A stretch of DNA of 14,856 nt from Marinagarivorans sp. UBA5868 (lineage in GTDB: Bacteria; Pseudomonadota; Gammaproteobacteria; Pseudomonadales; Cellvibrionaceae). Below the pieces are notes generated by a model. It had not been told where the DNA came from and made no database searches. It saw only the letters and a list, made by a program, of their open reading frames with translations. A program made the position numbers and the translations under genes. Numbering within the stretch: position 1 is the first letter of the stretch; each line of letters opens with the position of its first letter. Below are positions 7,347 through 14,856 of the stretch, piece after piece. The DNA is taken from the NCBI GenBank assembly GCA_002432095.1, contig DJFQ01000103.1:5484-20339 (forward strand), written 5' to 3'.

Positions 7347-8411
7347 TCACCACCCCATGATGCGGCGGAGCTCAGGCAGCAACTCCTCCGCCATGGCCTT
7401 GTGCTGAGCGCGGGTTGGATGAAAGTCCAGTTCGTCGCCCGTATATTGCCTGGATTCCACATAGTAAGTGTCAGCGTCGTTGACCTGCTTGATCACGTCG
7501 CGAATATAGGTCTGTAACACGGATTTTTCCCGGCCCCCGAGCAGAGGGCCTTCCGTCAAAACGATTCGGGCTGCGGGATGATCACGGCGCAACTGCTGCA
7601 ACAGTTTCACGTAGGCGGCGACGTAAGTTTCTTTTTGTGGAATGCCGGGACTGAAATCGTTGGTACCTATGGCACTGAAGATCAAATCGGGCGTATACCG
7701 CGATTGCTCCCACTGTACAGCCTGCTCACCATCACCAACGGCATAGCCGTAGAAATCCGCAAGATTGGCCTGATCCGTTCGATTGTCCCAAGTGCGAATC
7801 AGCCCGCGTCCACCCCAACAGACCAGATGAACCTGCGCGGCAAGCACGTCCGCCAGCAACATCCCGTACGACTCACGCGCGTTCCACCAAGCCGAATTTT
7901 TATTCTCGCCGGGTACACGATCAATCGCCTCACCGCAGGTTATGGAATCGCCGAGCATCAGAATTTTTCGAGACGATAGTGCGTGTGGCGGCAAAAGGCG
8001 CCCTTCACTAAGCACAAAATTGCGAAGGGTGACCATGCCCTGCCAGGATTCCGTTAAGTGAACAATTTCCACCCTATGGCCACCGAGTTTGTCCGGCAAA
8101 TTAAGTAAGTCGACGGTCGTCCACTCTGCCGGAATACGCACCTTGCGAACGTGTTCACCATCCACTCGCACACCTAACCACGAACTCCCGCCCGAGCTCT
8201 GAGCCTGGACTCCCAGCTGCCCACCGCTGACCACAAAAGAAAAGCTTACCCCCGGATATCCAAAACTGAGACCACCATCGGCGCTGTCGGCCGTTCTGCC
8301 CATCACCACCACAGGGGTATCTTTAACGGGAATTTCAGTAGGCTTGTTAACGGCAAATAGCTGAGTGCAGGCGCTGATCCAGAAGGCCAACGACACCAGC
8401 AGGATTCGCAT
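7347..8411 (-). CDS. lipoprotein SGNH esterase resembling CE2 acetyl-xylan esterases
   Basis: Probably removes acetyl groups from plant polysaccharide or oligosaccharides at the cell surface or in the periplasm. The 354-residue protein has a lipoprotein signal with lipobox ISAC (Cys15). An N-terminal beta-rich domain (about 30-135, with SWLGVRVDGEHV and the VEIVHLTE strand) precedes an SGNH hydrolase domain (about 148-352), the two-domain build of carbohydrate esterase family 2. Catalytic-site features are GDSITCGEA (Ser156), CWGGRGL (oxyanion glycine), GTNDFS (Asn251) and LDFHPT (Asp329, His331). The ATG at 8411 starts the signal peptide; a GTG at 8423 overlapping the upstream stop codon is an alternative. 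It lies eight bases behind a second SGNH gene, so they form one unit. Substrate is inferred from family resemblance and not shown. Confidence 0.85.
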   Translation of the reverse strand: MRILLVSLAFWISACTQLFAVNKPTEIPVKDTPVVVMGRTADSADGGLSFGYPGVSFSFVVSGGQLGVQAQSSGGSSWLGVRVDGEHVRKVRIPAEWTTVDLLNLPDKLGGHRVEIVHLTESWQGMVTLRNFVLSEGRLLPPHALSSRKILMLGDSITCGEAIDRVPGENKNSAWWNARESYGMLLADVLAAQVHLVCWGGRGLIRTWDNRTDQANLADFYGYAVGDGEQAVQWEQSRYTPDLIFSAIGTNDFSPGIPQKETYVAAYVKLLQQLRRDHPAARIVLTEGPLLGGREKSVLQTYIRDVIKQVNDADTYYVESRQYTGDELDFHPTRAQHKAMAEELLPELRRIMGW

Positions 8412-8419
8412 TAGCACGT

Positions 8420-9145
8420 TCACAACCCCAGAAGAACGCGGATATCCGGCAGCATTGCATTGGCCCATAGCTCGTAGCCTTTAGCAGTGGGGTGCAGAAA
8501 GTCCCCCATCAACTCCACCGGGATATCGCCATCGGGAGTGAGAAACAAATTGCCGTAATCTTTAAAAAAAACGGTTTTGTTGTCGCCAAGACTCGCCAGC
8601 AATTCGTTAAGCTTTTTAACCTGTTGACGGCGGGGAGACTTGGCGGACTGCTCGAAAGGAAACACGGCGTTTAGCAGAATGCGACTCTCCGGCCATGCCA
8701 GTCGCACTTGCCCCACCACCGATGCTACGCCCTGAGCAATCTGCTCTGGCGTTTCCTGCAAGTGACCAAAATTATTAACGCCCGCCAGCACCACCACCAA
8801 TTTGGGCTTTAGGCTACCTATGGCGCCGTGCTGCAGCCGCCAAAGTATATTGCCGGTGTGGTCGCCACCGATGGCAAAGTTGGCAGATTTGAGCGGCGCA
8901 AAATGCTGTTGCCAAAGCGACGCGTCCCAACCCGCTGTAATGGAATCACCAACAAACAGCAACTGGACAGAATCGTGGCGCGCCACTAGCGTATCCTCCG
9001 CATGCATGCGATCCCAAGCTGCAACCGACATCCAGGGGAAGTCCTGGGTTCGTTTAGTGGGCTGGACGCCAGCGGGTACATCGGCCGCATGAACACCGCC
9101 TATCATCAACAAAAAAATCGAAAGGAGAAGAACGCCTGCTCGCAT
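8420..9145 (-). CDS. exported GDSL/SGNH-family esterase
   Basis: A 241-residue exported acyl hydrolase. The signal peptide runs to about residue 20-21 (IFLLMIGGVHA-AD) with no lipobox. The SGNH blocks are in order: FVGDSITAGW (Ser68), FAIGGDHTGNILWRL (oxyanion glycine 93/94), LAGVNNFG (Asn124) and GDFLHPTAKGYELW (Asp215, His218). The IGGD and HPTAKGYELWA patterns are those of the GDSL group related to platelet-activating-factor acetylhydrolase beta/gamma and to several polysaccharide-linked esterases. The ATG at 9145 has an AGGACC ribosome site; an in-frame reading from 9301 adds 52 residues without signal character and was rejected. It is the first gene of a two-gene unit with the CE2-like lipoprotein. 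Which ester it cleaves is unknown. Confidence 0.85.
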   Translation of the reverse strand: MRAGVLLLSIFLLMIGGVHAADVPAGVQPTKRTQDFPWMSVAAWDRMHAEDTLVARHDSVQLLFVGDSITAGWDASLWQQHFAPLKSANFAIGGDHTGNILWRLQHGAIGSLKPKLVVVLAGVNNFGHLQETPEQIAQGVASVVGQVRLAWPESRILLNAVFPFEQSAKSPRRQQVKKLNELLASLGDNKTVFFKDYGNLFLTPDGDIPVELMGDFLHPTAKGYELWANAMLPDIRVLLGL

Positions 9146-9433
9146 GTATAGGTCCTGCGTTACCAGTCTACGGTTGTCGATTATGCGCGGAGGCCCACGT
9201 CTGTAGTAAATACGTGTACACCTCAGCTGCGCTGGGGCTATAAATATATGGGATTCTGCCAAGCTTAGTTGCTTAACATGAACAAACAACACGATAGACA
9301 TGCAAATTACGGATTTGGCACAGTATTTTCAACTCAACAAAAGACCGGAAGAATCCGTAGCACCGGTCAGTTAAGCTAACAGTCCTGTTGGTAACCCCTG
9401 AGGTAGAAGAAAATCTTTTTAAGCGGGTTTTTA
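9146..9433. other. gene-free spacer upstream of the esterase pair
   Basis: No convincing gene was found on either strand. The minus-strand promoter of the esterase pair should lie here, but no -35/-10 pair with good spacing could be called. Two small structures stand out: an 8-bp palindrome GTGTACAC at 9214-9221, and just beside it CCTCAGC (9221-9227) facing GCTGGGG (9231-9237) around a three-base loop. Either could be an operator or leader hairpin. A further GACCGG/CCGGTC pair (9343-9348 and 9363-9368) is weaker. No terminator for the MipA-type gene was seen. Confidence 0.35.
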
Positions 9434-10255
9434 TTATCCGCCGGAATTCCAAAGCCGGCGAACCAGTCCGATGCTAATGCTGCCGTAATGCTCCGTCTGC
9501 ACCAGCGGGCTGTCCATGAAGTTTGCGCCTGCCAGATAGTCATAACGGAAGGAAACGCCAAAACGCCAGTCCTGCCAATGGTGATACAGCGAAAAGCGTA
9601 AAAAGCTGCCGCTATAGCCACCGGAGGAGCGAAAAAGCGGACGGTCTTCGGTAACGTATTCGAGGGGAACGTCATAAAAATACGCGTGATACGATCGGTC
9701 CGCGATCATGGTCCCCGCACTAAACGACCCTCTCCAACTGCCAATCATTTCTGGTTTGCGCCAGTAGATTCGGGGACTGAAAACATTTCCGATATGGTTA
9801 AGCCCGTCGCCAGAGACGGTGATCACCGCACGAACCGGTAAACGCAGAGACCAGCCATCCTGCAGGGTATCTCCCGCAAGCCTGATATTGAGAGATGGGC
9901 CAAATTCAATGGCGCTTTCTAACTCTGGCATGCCGCGGCGCAAGCGGTTGTCATCGCTGTTGCCATTCAGTGAGCCGTCTACGGAGAGATTAAATTCCAT
10001 ACGGTGATTCGACCAAAAATCTCCACGAACGCCATCCCTGTCCGCTTTTAATACCCGTCCCCGATAGAGGAAATAAGGCAGAGGCACAGCATAGGGACGG
10101 TAATGATTGGAACCTCTGTAGTCGGCAGCACCTTGGGCAACCAAAGCAAGTCCCGCCTCCATATGAACTGTATCCAACGTTTTTTCTGCGACCTCTGCGT
10201 CGCCCCAGCAACTCGCCGCCAATAAAAAAAGACTGCCAATTAACACTCTGTACAT
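9434..10255 (-). CDS. MipA/OmpV-family outer-membrane protein
   Basis: A 273-residue protein with a signal peptide and a long beta-strand-rich body. The pattern matches the MipA/OmpV family: GLALVAQGAADYRGSNHYRPYAVPLPYFLYRGRVLKADRDGVRG near residues 35-78 is the family's N-terminal block, and SFRYDYLAGANFMDSPLV near 238-255 is the C-terminal 'A-x-x-DSPLV' signature. Members are outer-membrane barrels; MipA of E. coli is a scaffold for a murein synthase and hydrolase. Odd points: the chain ends WNSGG, not in an aromatic residue, and AASC at residues 13-16 mimics a weak lipobox. The ATG at 10255 has no good Shine-Dalgarno site. It is separated from pnp by a terminator, so it has its own promoter. 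Exact role unknown. Confidence 0.85.
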   Translation of the reverse strand: MYRVLIGSLFLLAASCWGDAEVAEKTLDTVHMEAGLALVAQGAADYRGSNHYRPYAVPLPYFLYRGRVLKADRDGVRGDFWSNHRMEFNLSVDGSLNGNSDDNRLRRGMPELESAIEFGPSLNIRLAGDTLQDGWSLRLPVRAVITVSGDGLNHIGNVFSPRIYWRKPEMIGSWRGSFSAGTMIADRSYHAYFYDVPLEYVTEDRPLFRSSGGYSGSFLRFSLYHHWQDWRFGVSFRYDYLAGANFMDSPLVQTEHYGSISIGLVRRLWNSGG

Positions 10256-10305
10256 ACGAACACTACATTAGAAATAATTCGTTTAACCCGCCAGGTATAC
10301 ACCAC

Positions 10306-10333
10306 AAATAAAAAAGCCCGCAAAAGCGGGCTT
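10306..10333 (-). terminator. intrinsic terminator of the infB-rbfA-truB-rpsO-pnp operon
   Basis: AAGCCCGC (10314-10321) and GCGGGCTT (10326-10333) form a perfect 8-bp GC-rich stem with a four-base loop, and the minus strand continues into a T-rich run (TTTTTTATTTG including the stem end). It lies about 20 bases after the pnp stop codon. This is a textbook Rho-independent terminator in the minus direction. Confidence 0.92.
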
Positions 10334-10353
10334 ATTCAAATGTGGACAGCCAG

Positions 10354-12495
10354 TTAAGCCTGGGATTCAGGGGCCTGCTCTGCTTCTGGAGCGGCTTCTG
10401 CTTGCACTGGTGGTGGCAGAGTCTCTTTGATTGACAGTTTGATGCGACCACGACTGTCAACATCAAGACATTTCACCGCGACCTTCTGCCCTTCCTTTAG
10501 GTAATCACTGACATTGGCAACACGCTCATGGGCAATTTGAGAGATGTGGACCAACCCGTCTTTGCCTGGGAGGAAATTAACAAATGCACCGAAATCAACA
10601 ATTCGCACCACAGTCCCTTCGTAAGTCGCGCCGATTTCCGCCTCTGCAGTGATTTCTCCGATACGGAAAATCGCAGCCTGCAGACTCTCGGAATCAACGG
10701 CATATACTTTCACTGTGCCATCGTCTTCGATGTCTACCGATGCACCAGTGGACTCCGTGATAGAACGGATCGTTGCGCCACCTTTGCCGATAATGTCGCG
10801 GATTTTATCCGGGTCAACTTTCATGGTGTGCATTTGTGGAGCATTGTCAGACAGTTTGGCGCGCGGCTGAGCGATGACTTTGTTCATCTCCGCCAATATG
10901 TGCAAACGCGCATGCAGCGCCTGCTCAAGGGCCACTTCCATAATCTCTTCAGTGATGCCTTCGATTTTGATGTCCATCTGCAGCGCAGTTACGCCGTTGG
11001 CGGTACCCGCAACTTTGAAATCCATATCACCGAGATGATCTTCATCACCAAGGATGTCGGTCAGAACAGCAAACTGACCGCCTTCTTTAACCAAGCCCAT
11101 GGCAATGCCCGCTACTGGCGCGCGCAAAGGCACTCCTGCGTCCATCAAAGCGAGGCTCGCACCGCACACAGAAGCCATGGAGCTAGAACCATTGGATTCA
11201 GTGATTTCACTAACCACTCGCATTGTGTAGGGGAACTCTGCTTCACTCGGCAGGACTGCTGCCACGCCTCTGCGAGCCAGACGGCCATGGCCAATTTCAC
11301 GGCGACCTGTAGAACCAATTCGGCCGCATTCACCCACTGAGTAGGGAGGGAAATTGTAATGCAGCATAAAATTTTCTTTACGCTCGCCCTCGAGACTATC
11401 AATCGTCTGCGCATCACGAGTGGAGCCCAATGTCGCTACGGCAATCGCCTGAGTTTCCCCGCGTGTGAACAAGGCGGAACCGTGAACCTTCGGCAGTACC
11501 CCGACTTCAACTTGAAGTGGACGAACAGTCTTACCATCACGGCCATCGATTCGTGGCTCGCCGCTAACAATCCGACCACGGACTATTTTCATTTCCAGAG
11601 TTTTGAATATCTCTTTGACTTCATCAGTGGAAACATCTTTGCCTTCGCCAGCAAATTGTGCAACTGTCTGAGCGCGCAATTCATTCAAACGATCATAGCG
11701 CTTGCTTTTATCTGTGATTCGGTAAGCAACGCCGATGGAATCTCCGAACTCTTTTTCGATCGCCGACATTAATGCGGTATTCGCTTGCGGCGCTTGCCAC
11801 TCCCAACGGGGCTTACCGGCATCACGAACCAATTCGTCGATTGCCTGAATTACCGCCTGCATTTCTTGATGGCCGAACAACACCGCGCCAAGCATGATGT
11901 CTTCTGGTAACTCGTTAGCTTCGGACTCCACCATCAACACCGCGTCACGAGTACCGGCAACCACCATGTCGAGTTCGGAAGTCTTCAGTTGTTTGTAACC
12001 CGGATTCAGGATGTAACCATCCTGCTCGGTGTAACCAACTCGGGCAGCACCAATCGGGCCATTAAATGGGATACCGGAAATCGCCAGTGCCGCCGAAGTA
12101 CCGATCATGGAGGCGATATCTGGATCTATATCTTTTTCTGCGGAAAGAACCGTACAGATCACCTGAACTTCCGCCAGGTAGCCATCTGGAAACAGAGGAC
12201 GGATTGGACGATCAATCAGACGGGAAGTTAAAGTCTCTTTCTCCGAGGGACGTCCCTCACGCTTGAAAAAGCCGCCGGGTATACGGCCCGCAGCGTAGCT
12301 TTTTTCTTGGTAATGCACAGAAAGTGGAAAAAAGCCTTGACCGGGTGACGCTTCTTTAGCGCCCACCACTGTACAGAGAACACAGGTCTGTCCCACAGTG
12401 ACTACCACAGCCCCTGTTGCCTGCCGAGCGATGCGCCCGGTTTCCAAAGTGACGGTATCGTTACCGTATTGAAATTTTTTAATGACAGGATTCAC
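10354..12495 (-). CDS. pnp: polynucleotide phosphorylase
   Basis: PNPase is a trimeric 3'-to-5' phosphorolytic exoribonuclease and a core part of the RNA degradosome. The 713-residue protein has the usual order: RNase PH-like domain 1 (about 10-145, with the [12 protein letters not shown] segment), an all-helical linker, RNase PH-like domain 2 (about 310-540, with [10 protein letters not shown] and [13 protein letters not shown], whose two aspartates are active-site residues), a KH domain ([15 protein letters not shown], about 560-610) and an S1 domain ([28 protein letters not shown], about 620-690). The tail is short and rich in Glu, Pro and Ala. The start codon is GTG (12493-12495) with AAGGA seven bases upstream. 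It follows rpsO, and in relatives is self-regulated through its leader. Confidence 0.98.
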   Translation of the reverse strand: MNPVIKKFQYGNDTVTLETGRIARQATGAVVVTVGQTCVLCTVVGAKEASPGQGFFPLSVHYQEKSYAAGRIPGGFFKREGRPSEKETLTSRLIDRPIRPLFPDGYLAEVQVICTVLSAEKDIDPDIASMIGTSAALAISGIPFNGPIGAARVGYTEQDGYILNPGYKQLKTSELDMVVAGTRDAVLMVESEANELPEDIMLGAVLFGHQEMQAVIQAIDELVRDAGKPRWEWQAPQANTALMSAIEKEFGDSIGVAYRITDKSKRYDRLNELRAQTVAQFAGEGKDVSTDEVKEIFKTLEMKIVRGRIVSGEPRIDGRDGKTVRPLQVEVGVLPKVHGSALFTRGETQAIAVATLGSTRDAQTIDSLEGERKENFMLHYNFPPYSVGECGRIGSTGRREIGHGRLARRGVAAVLPSEAEFPYTMRVVSEITESNGSSSMASVCGASLALMDAGVPLRAPVAGIAMGLVKEGGQFAVLTDILGDEDHLGDMDFKVAGTANGVTALQMDIKIEGITEEIMEVALEQALHARLHILAEMNKVIAQPRAKLSDNAPQMHTMKVDPDKIRDIIGKGGATIRSITESTGASVDIEDDGTVKVYAVDSESLQAAIFRIGEITAEAEIGATYEGTVVRIVDFGAFVNFLPGKDGLVHISQIAHERVANVSDYLKEGQKVAVKCLDVDSRGRIKLSIKETLPPPVQAEAAPEAEQAPESQA

Positions 12496-12552
12496 GTTAT
12501 TATCCTTACGTTTATTTCTTGCGTTCTAATAAACACGTTCTTATAAAACAGA

Positions 12553-12573
12553 AGTGCCCGCGTTGCGGGCACT
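12553..12573 (-). terminator. rpsO-pnp intergenic hairpin, partial terminator or processing site
   Basis: AGTGCCCGC (12553-12561) and GCGGGCACT (12565-12573) make a perfect 9-bp stem with a three-base loop just behind the rpsO stop codon. On the minus strand TCTGTTTTA follows, an imperfect T tract. In E. coli the equivalent place has an attenuating rpsO terminator followed by an RNase III/RNase E processing region. Readthrough into pnp is needed, so partial termination is the best guess. Confidence 0.7.
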
Positions 12574-12580
12574 CAGAAGA

Positions 12581-12850
12581 TTATCGACGCAGGCCGAGTT
12601 TCTGGATGAGATCGGTGTAACGATCTGCATTTTTTGACTTCAGGTAATCCAGCAATTTACGACGCTGGTTAACCATGCGGATCAGGCCGCGGCGGGAATG
12701 GTGATCTTGCTTGTTTTTTTCGAAGTGCTCTTGCAGCTTGTTGATATTCGCGGAGAGAAGCGCGACTTGCACTTCTGGTGACCCAGTGTCGGAGTCAGTT
12801 TTCTGATGAGTTTTCAGTATTTCCGCTTTTTCTTGTGCACTCAGTGCCAT
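12581..12850 (-). CDS. rpsO: 30S ribosomal protein S15
   Basis: S15 is a primary 16S rRNA-binding protein that organises the central domain of the small subunit. The 89-residue chain is the standard length, with [12 protein letters not shown] at the start, the family signature [23 protein letters not shown] at about 45-67, and a C-terminal GLRR. The ATG at 12850 has GAGG at a good distance; an 11-residue extension upstream was rejected. It sits between truB and pnp as in other gammaproteobacteria. In E. coli S15 represses its own translation by binding its leader; whether that happens here cannot be told from sequence alone. Confidence 0.98.
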   Translation of the reverse strand: MALSAQEKAEILKTHQKTDSDTGSPEVQVALLSANINKLQEHFEKNKQDHHSRRGLIRMVNQRRKLLDYLKSKNADRYTDLIQKLGLRR

Positions 12851-12882
12851 GGTTATTGCCTCGTGTTTTCGATGAATATGCA

Positions 12883-12936
12883 CCCGGTTGAAGTGCCGGG
12901 AATTTAGCGGCCCATCCGTGCATATTGACAGATGGG
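12883..12936 (-). promoter_or_regulatory. structured rpsO leader and possible internal promoter
   Basis: CCCGG (12883-12887) and CCGGG (12896-12900) can form a small leader hairpin about 33 bases before the rpsO ATG, where S15-binding leader structures occur in relatives. Just upstream on the minus strand, TAAATT (12901-12906) could be a -10 box with CTGTCA or TGTCAA about 18-19 bases before it (12925-12931). CCCATC (12911-12916) also faces GATGGG (12931-12936). E. coli has an rpsO promoter in the same spacer. All of this is tentative. Confidence 0.35.
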
Positions 12937-12943
12937 TCGAAGA

Positions 12944-13888
12944 TTAGGAGTTGAGAACCACCACTCGACGCGGCGCAATACAGCCGTCATCGGTAATTTC
13001 GCCAAGGCCGATAAAGACCCCGTCCTCACGGCAGACGCGCACTGTATCACCTTGATCTCCCAAACGGTAGACCCGCATATCCATTACCGCTTGCCCCTGG
13101 CAGAAGTAGTGACTGCTCATATCGTTAAGCGCCAGCTTAGGCATCGACGACAACGAAGCGTCTGGAGGCAGAAGATGACGATCCAACACATTCGGCTCTC
13201 CGTCGCCACGCTCAGCCACAAGCGCTTCAAGGGTCACCGCCTGAGACTCGACAAATGCACCTGCCGCCGCACGGTGAAGTTTCGCCACGTGACCGCCGAC
13301 TCCAAGCGACGTGCCGAGGTCACTAGCGATACTGCGAATATAGGTGCCCTTACTGCAGCGTATATCCACATCCACCTCAGCGATAACACCGGGGCGGATT
13401 GCAAGAATATCGAGCTGATAGATGGTGACTGCGCGCGCTTGCCGCTCGACAACTTGCCCTTTACGGGCGAGCTTGTACAGCGGCTGGCCATTTACCTTAA
13501 GCGCGGACACCATAGGCGGTACCTGGAGAATATCACCGCGAAACGCCGCCAACGCCTGCTCAATCTGATCGGCGGTGATATGGCCGGCATCGATTCGGGC
13601 GATCTCTTCGCCTTCGATATCCGCTGTCGAGGTTTCAACGCCTAAGCGGAAGGTACTGATGTAACGCTTATCCGCATCAAGCAGAAACTGGGAAAATTTC
13701 GTGGCTTCGCCAAAACACAACGGCAACACGCCAGTGGCGAATGGATCCAGGCTACCGGTATGTCCAGCCTTGTTGGCGTACAACAGGTGTTTAGCCTTTT
13801 GCAAAGCCTGATTAGAAGTCATGCCCGCGGGCTTGTTGAGGATCAGGACACCGTTGACTGGGCGTCCAAAATTACGCTTACGTGCCAA
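12944..13888 (-). CDS. truB: tRNA pseudouridine-55 synthase
   Basis: TruB converts uridine 55 of the T loop of nearly all tRNAs to pseudouridine and also acts as a tRNA-folding chaperone. The 314-residue protein has the catalytic GHTGSLDPFATGVLP block with Asp48, the KRYISTFRLGVETSTAD segment, SALKVNGQPLYKLAR and CSKGTYIRSIASDLG, then a C-terminal PUA-like domain (about 250-310). The start is a TTG codon at 13886-13888: the N-terminus MARKRNFGRPVNGVL fits the family, and AGGAG (13898-13902) lies nine bases upstream inside the last codons of rbfA. Only three bases separate the two genes, so translational coupling is likely. Confidence 0.97.
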   Translation of the reverse strand: MARKRNFGRPVNGVLILNKPAGMTSNQALQKAKHLLYANKAGHTGSLDPFATGVLPLCFGEATKFSQFLLDADKRYISTFRLGVETSTADIEGEEIARIDAGHITADQIEQALAAFRGDILQVPPMVSALKVNGQPLYKLARKGQVVERQARAVTIYQLDILAIRPGVIAEVDVDIRCSKGTYIRSIASDLGTSLGVGGHVAKLHRAAAGAFVESQAVTLEALVAERGDGEPNVLDRHLLPPDASLSSMPKLALNDMSSHYFCQGQAVMDMRVYRLGDQGDTVRVCREDGVFIGLGEITDDGCIAPRRVVVLNS

Positions 13889-13891
13889 CGA

Positions 13892-14293
13892 TCAGCTCTC
13901 CTGCTCATCGTCCGCAGAATCCCCACGATTGGCACGATCCGCTGCAACTGCTCGGTCGATCAGATTGCTAAGAACCTGCCCGCGCACTGCGGATTCGTCG
14001 TAATAAAACTGCAAGCGCGGCGTCGAGCGGACGGTCAATTCCCGTCCGACCAAAGTCCGCAGAAAACTGGCTGTTTTATTCAGAATCGCCACCGATTCCT
14101 GACAGGTTTTTGGGTTGCTTTCGCCGACAAAGGTCACGTAGACCTTGGCAAGCGTAAGATCTCTTGCCACCTCGACAGAATTGATATTGACCATGCCGAG
14201 GCGCGGATCGCGTATCTCCGCTGGTATCAATTGGGCCAAACTGCGCTGCACGGCATCGGCAACGCGATCTGAACGGGTAAATTCTTTCGCCAT
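13892..14293 (-). CDS. rbfA: 30S ribosome-binding factor RbfA
   Basis: RbfA is a small KH-like protein that binds immature 30S subunits and is needed for 16S 5'-end processing and cold adaptation. The 133-residue chain matches the family: FTRSDRVADAVQRSLAQLI at the N-terminus, EIRDPRLGMVNINSVEVARDLTLAKVYVTF in the middle, and LRTLVGRELTVRSTPRLQFYYDES near 94-117. The C-terminal tail is acidic. The ATG at 14293 lies 20 bases after the infB stop; the nearest GGAG is about 14 bases away, a weak ribosome site that may rely on coupling to infB. It is the standard infB-rbfA-truB order. Confidence 0.97.
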   Translation of the reverse strand: MAKEFTRSDRVADAVQRSLAQLIPAEIRDPRLGMVNINSVEVARDLTLAKVYVTFVGESNPKTCQESVAILNKTASFLRTLVGRELTVRSTPRLQFYYDESAVRGQVLSNLIDRAVAADRANRGDSADDEQES

Positions 14294-14313
14294 AGATTGG
14301 CAAGGGGCTCCAA

Positions 14314-14856
14314 TTAGAGCGCTCTCGCCACCTCCTTGACGTCATACACTTCGATTTGATCGCCAACTTTTACGTCGTAATTCTTGACGCCAATACCGCA
14401 CTCCGTCCCTGCGCGAACTTCGGCAACATCATCCTTGAAGCGGCGCAAGGATTCCAATTCACCCTCGAAGATCACCACGTTGTCACGCAATACACGAATC
14501 GGCTTGTTACGGTAAACCGTTCCTTCAATAACCATACAGCCTGCAACTTGGCCAAACTTGGGCGAGCGGAAGGTATCCCGCACGTCGGCAACGCCGAGTA
14601 TTGTTTCCACCCGCTCCGGCTCCAGCATGCCTGAAAGCGCCGCTTTCACCTCATCAATCAATTGATAAATGATGCTGTAGTAGCGGATTTCGACGGATTC
14701 TTTTTCTGCCAATTTACGCGCACTACCATCGGCACGCACGTTAAAACCAATCACGATTGCGCCCGATGTCAACGCGAGGTTCACGTCGTTTTCGGTGATT
14801 CCACCCACGCCGTCACCAATGACCCGTACTTCCACCTCGCCATTGCCCATATCCAA
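14314..14856 (-). CDS. infB: translation initiation factor IF-2, C-terminal part, cut by the window edge
   Basis: IF-2 is the GTPase that brings initiator tRNA to the 30S subunit. Only the last 180-181 codons are inside the window, so this is a 3' fragment; the GTPase domain lies beyond the right edge. Visible segments are [54 protein letters not shown], and in the final domain [25 protein letters not shown] and [15 protein letters not shown], which correspond to the C1 and C2 (fMet-tRNA-binding) domains. The first codon in view is TTG within the gene and is not a start. It is the first of the minus-strand operon genes seen here; nusA would be expected further right. Confidence 0.97.
   Translation of the reverse strand: MDMGNGEVEVRVIGDGVGGITENDVNLALTSGAIVIGFNVRADGSARKLAEKESVEIRYYSIIYQLIDEVKAALSGMLEPERVETILGVADVRDTFRSPKFGQVAGCMVIEGTVYRNKPIRVLRDNVVIFEGELESLRRFKDDVAEVRAGTECGIGVKNYDVKVGDQIEVYDVKEVARAL

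Noticed and set aside
9146..9301. N-terminal extension of the GDSL esterase to an ATG at 9301
   Set aside because: The added 52 residues are basic and not signal-like, and the ATG at 9145 has both a ribosome site and a proper signal peptide.
9343..9368. GACCGG/CCGGTC pair as a terminator or attachment site
   Set aside because: Six-base arms with a 14-base loop, no T tract and no integrase or repeat partner in the window.
10528..11340. 270-codon plus-strand frame opposite pnp
   Set aside because: It is antisense to a fully conserved pnp; the His/Arg/Phe-rich product is typical of a reverse-frame shadow.
12925..12930. Plus-strand TTGACA as a -35 box
   Set aside because: There is no plus-strand gene downstream and no matching -10 box at the right spacing; the hexamer is the complement of a possible minus-strand element.
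12932..13645. 237-codon plus-strand frame opposite truB
   Set aside because: It is a shadow of the conserved truB gene with no independent start signals.
1..14856. tRNA genes, CRISPR arrays, insertion sequences or prophage pieces
   Set aside because: I looked for cloverleaf-like sequence, regularly spaced repeats, transposase motifs and integrase motifs and saw none.

Overview
The window looks like chromosomal DNA of a polysaccharide-degrading gammaproteobacterium. Gene order and protein sequences point to the Pseudomonas/Cellvibrionaceae side of the class (Cellvibrio, Saccharophagus, Teredinibacter or similar). This placement is inferred from the neighbourhood argG-motY-pyrC-rnt, the MotY (PomAB/MotY-type) flagellar protein, the cbb3 oxidase with an ANR/FNR-like promoter, and a CE2-like acetyl esterase. 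No search was run.

Layout, left to right. Positions 1-680 (minus) hold the N-terminal half of ccoN, the catalytic subunit of cbb3 cytochrome oxidase. Its upstream spacer carries a clean FNR/ANR palindrome at the class II distance from a -10 box, plus a leader hairpin. Next come a small unrecognised outer-membrane beta-barrel gene (975-1529, minus) and argG (1630-2850, minus). A divergent gene at 3024-4580 (plus) encodes an exported transglutaminase-like protein with a helical-repeat-like C-terminal half. It meets motY (4581-5453, minus) stop codon to stop codon with no spacer. pyrC (5605-6657) and rnt (6666-7340) form a tight plus-strand pair.

A two-gene minus-strand unit (9145 to 7347) encodes two exported SGNH hydrolases. 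One is a soluble GDSL esterase and the other a lipoprotein resembling CE2 acetyl-xylan esterases; together they probably remove acyl groups from plant or algal polysaccharide at the cell surface. A MipA/OmpV-family outer-membrane protein follows (9434-10255, minus). The right third is the conserved translation/RNA-decay operon read right to left: infB (3' end only), rbfA, truB, rpsO, pnp. It ends at a strong intrinsic terminator at about 10306-10333.

Most of the window is core metabolism and gene expression. No tRNA, rRNA, CRISPR array, insertion sequence or phage gene was seen, and no wholly new system is evident. The least explained parts are the transglutaminase-like protein, the small beta-barrel gene beside argG, and several structured non-coding spacers. 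No gene-free stretch exceeds 300 bases; the longest are 681-974 and 9146-9433, both described below.
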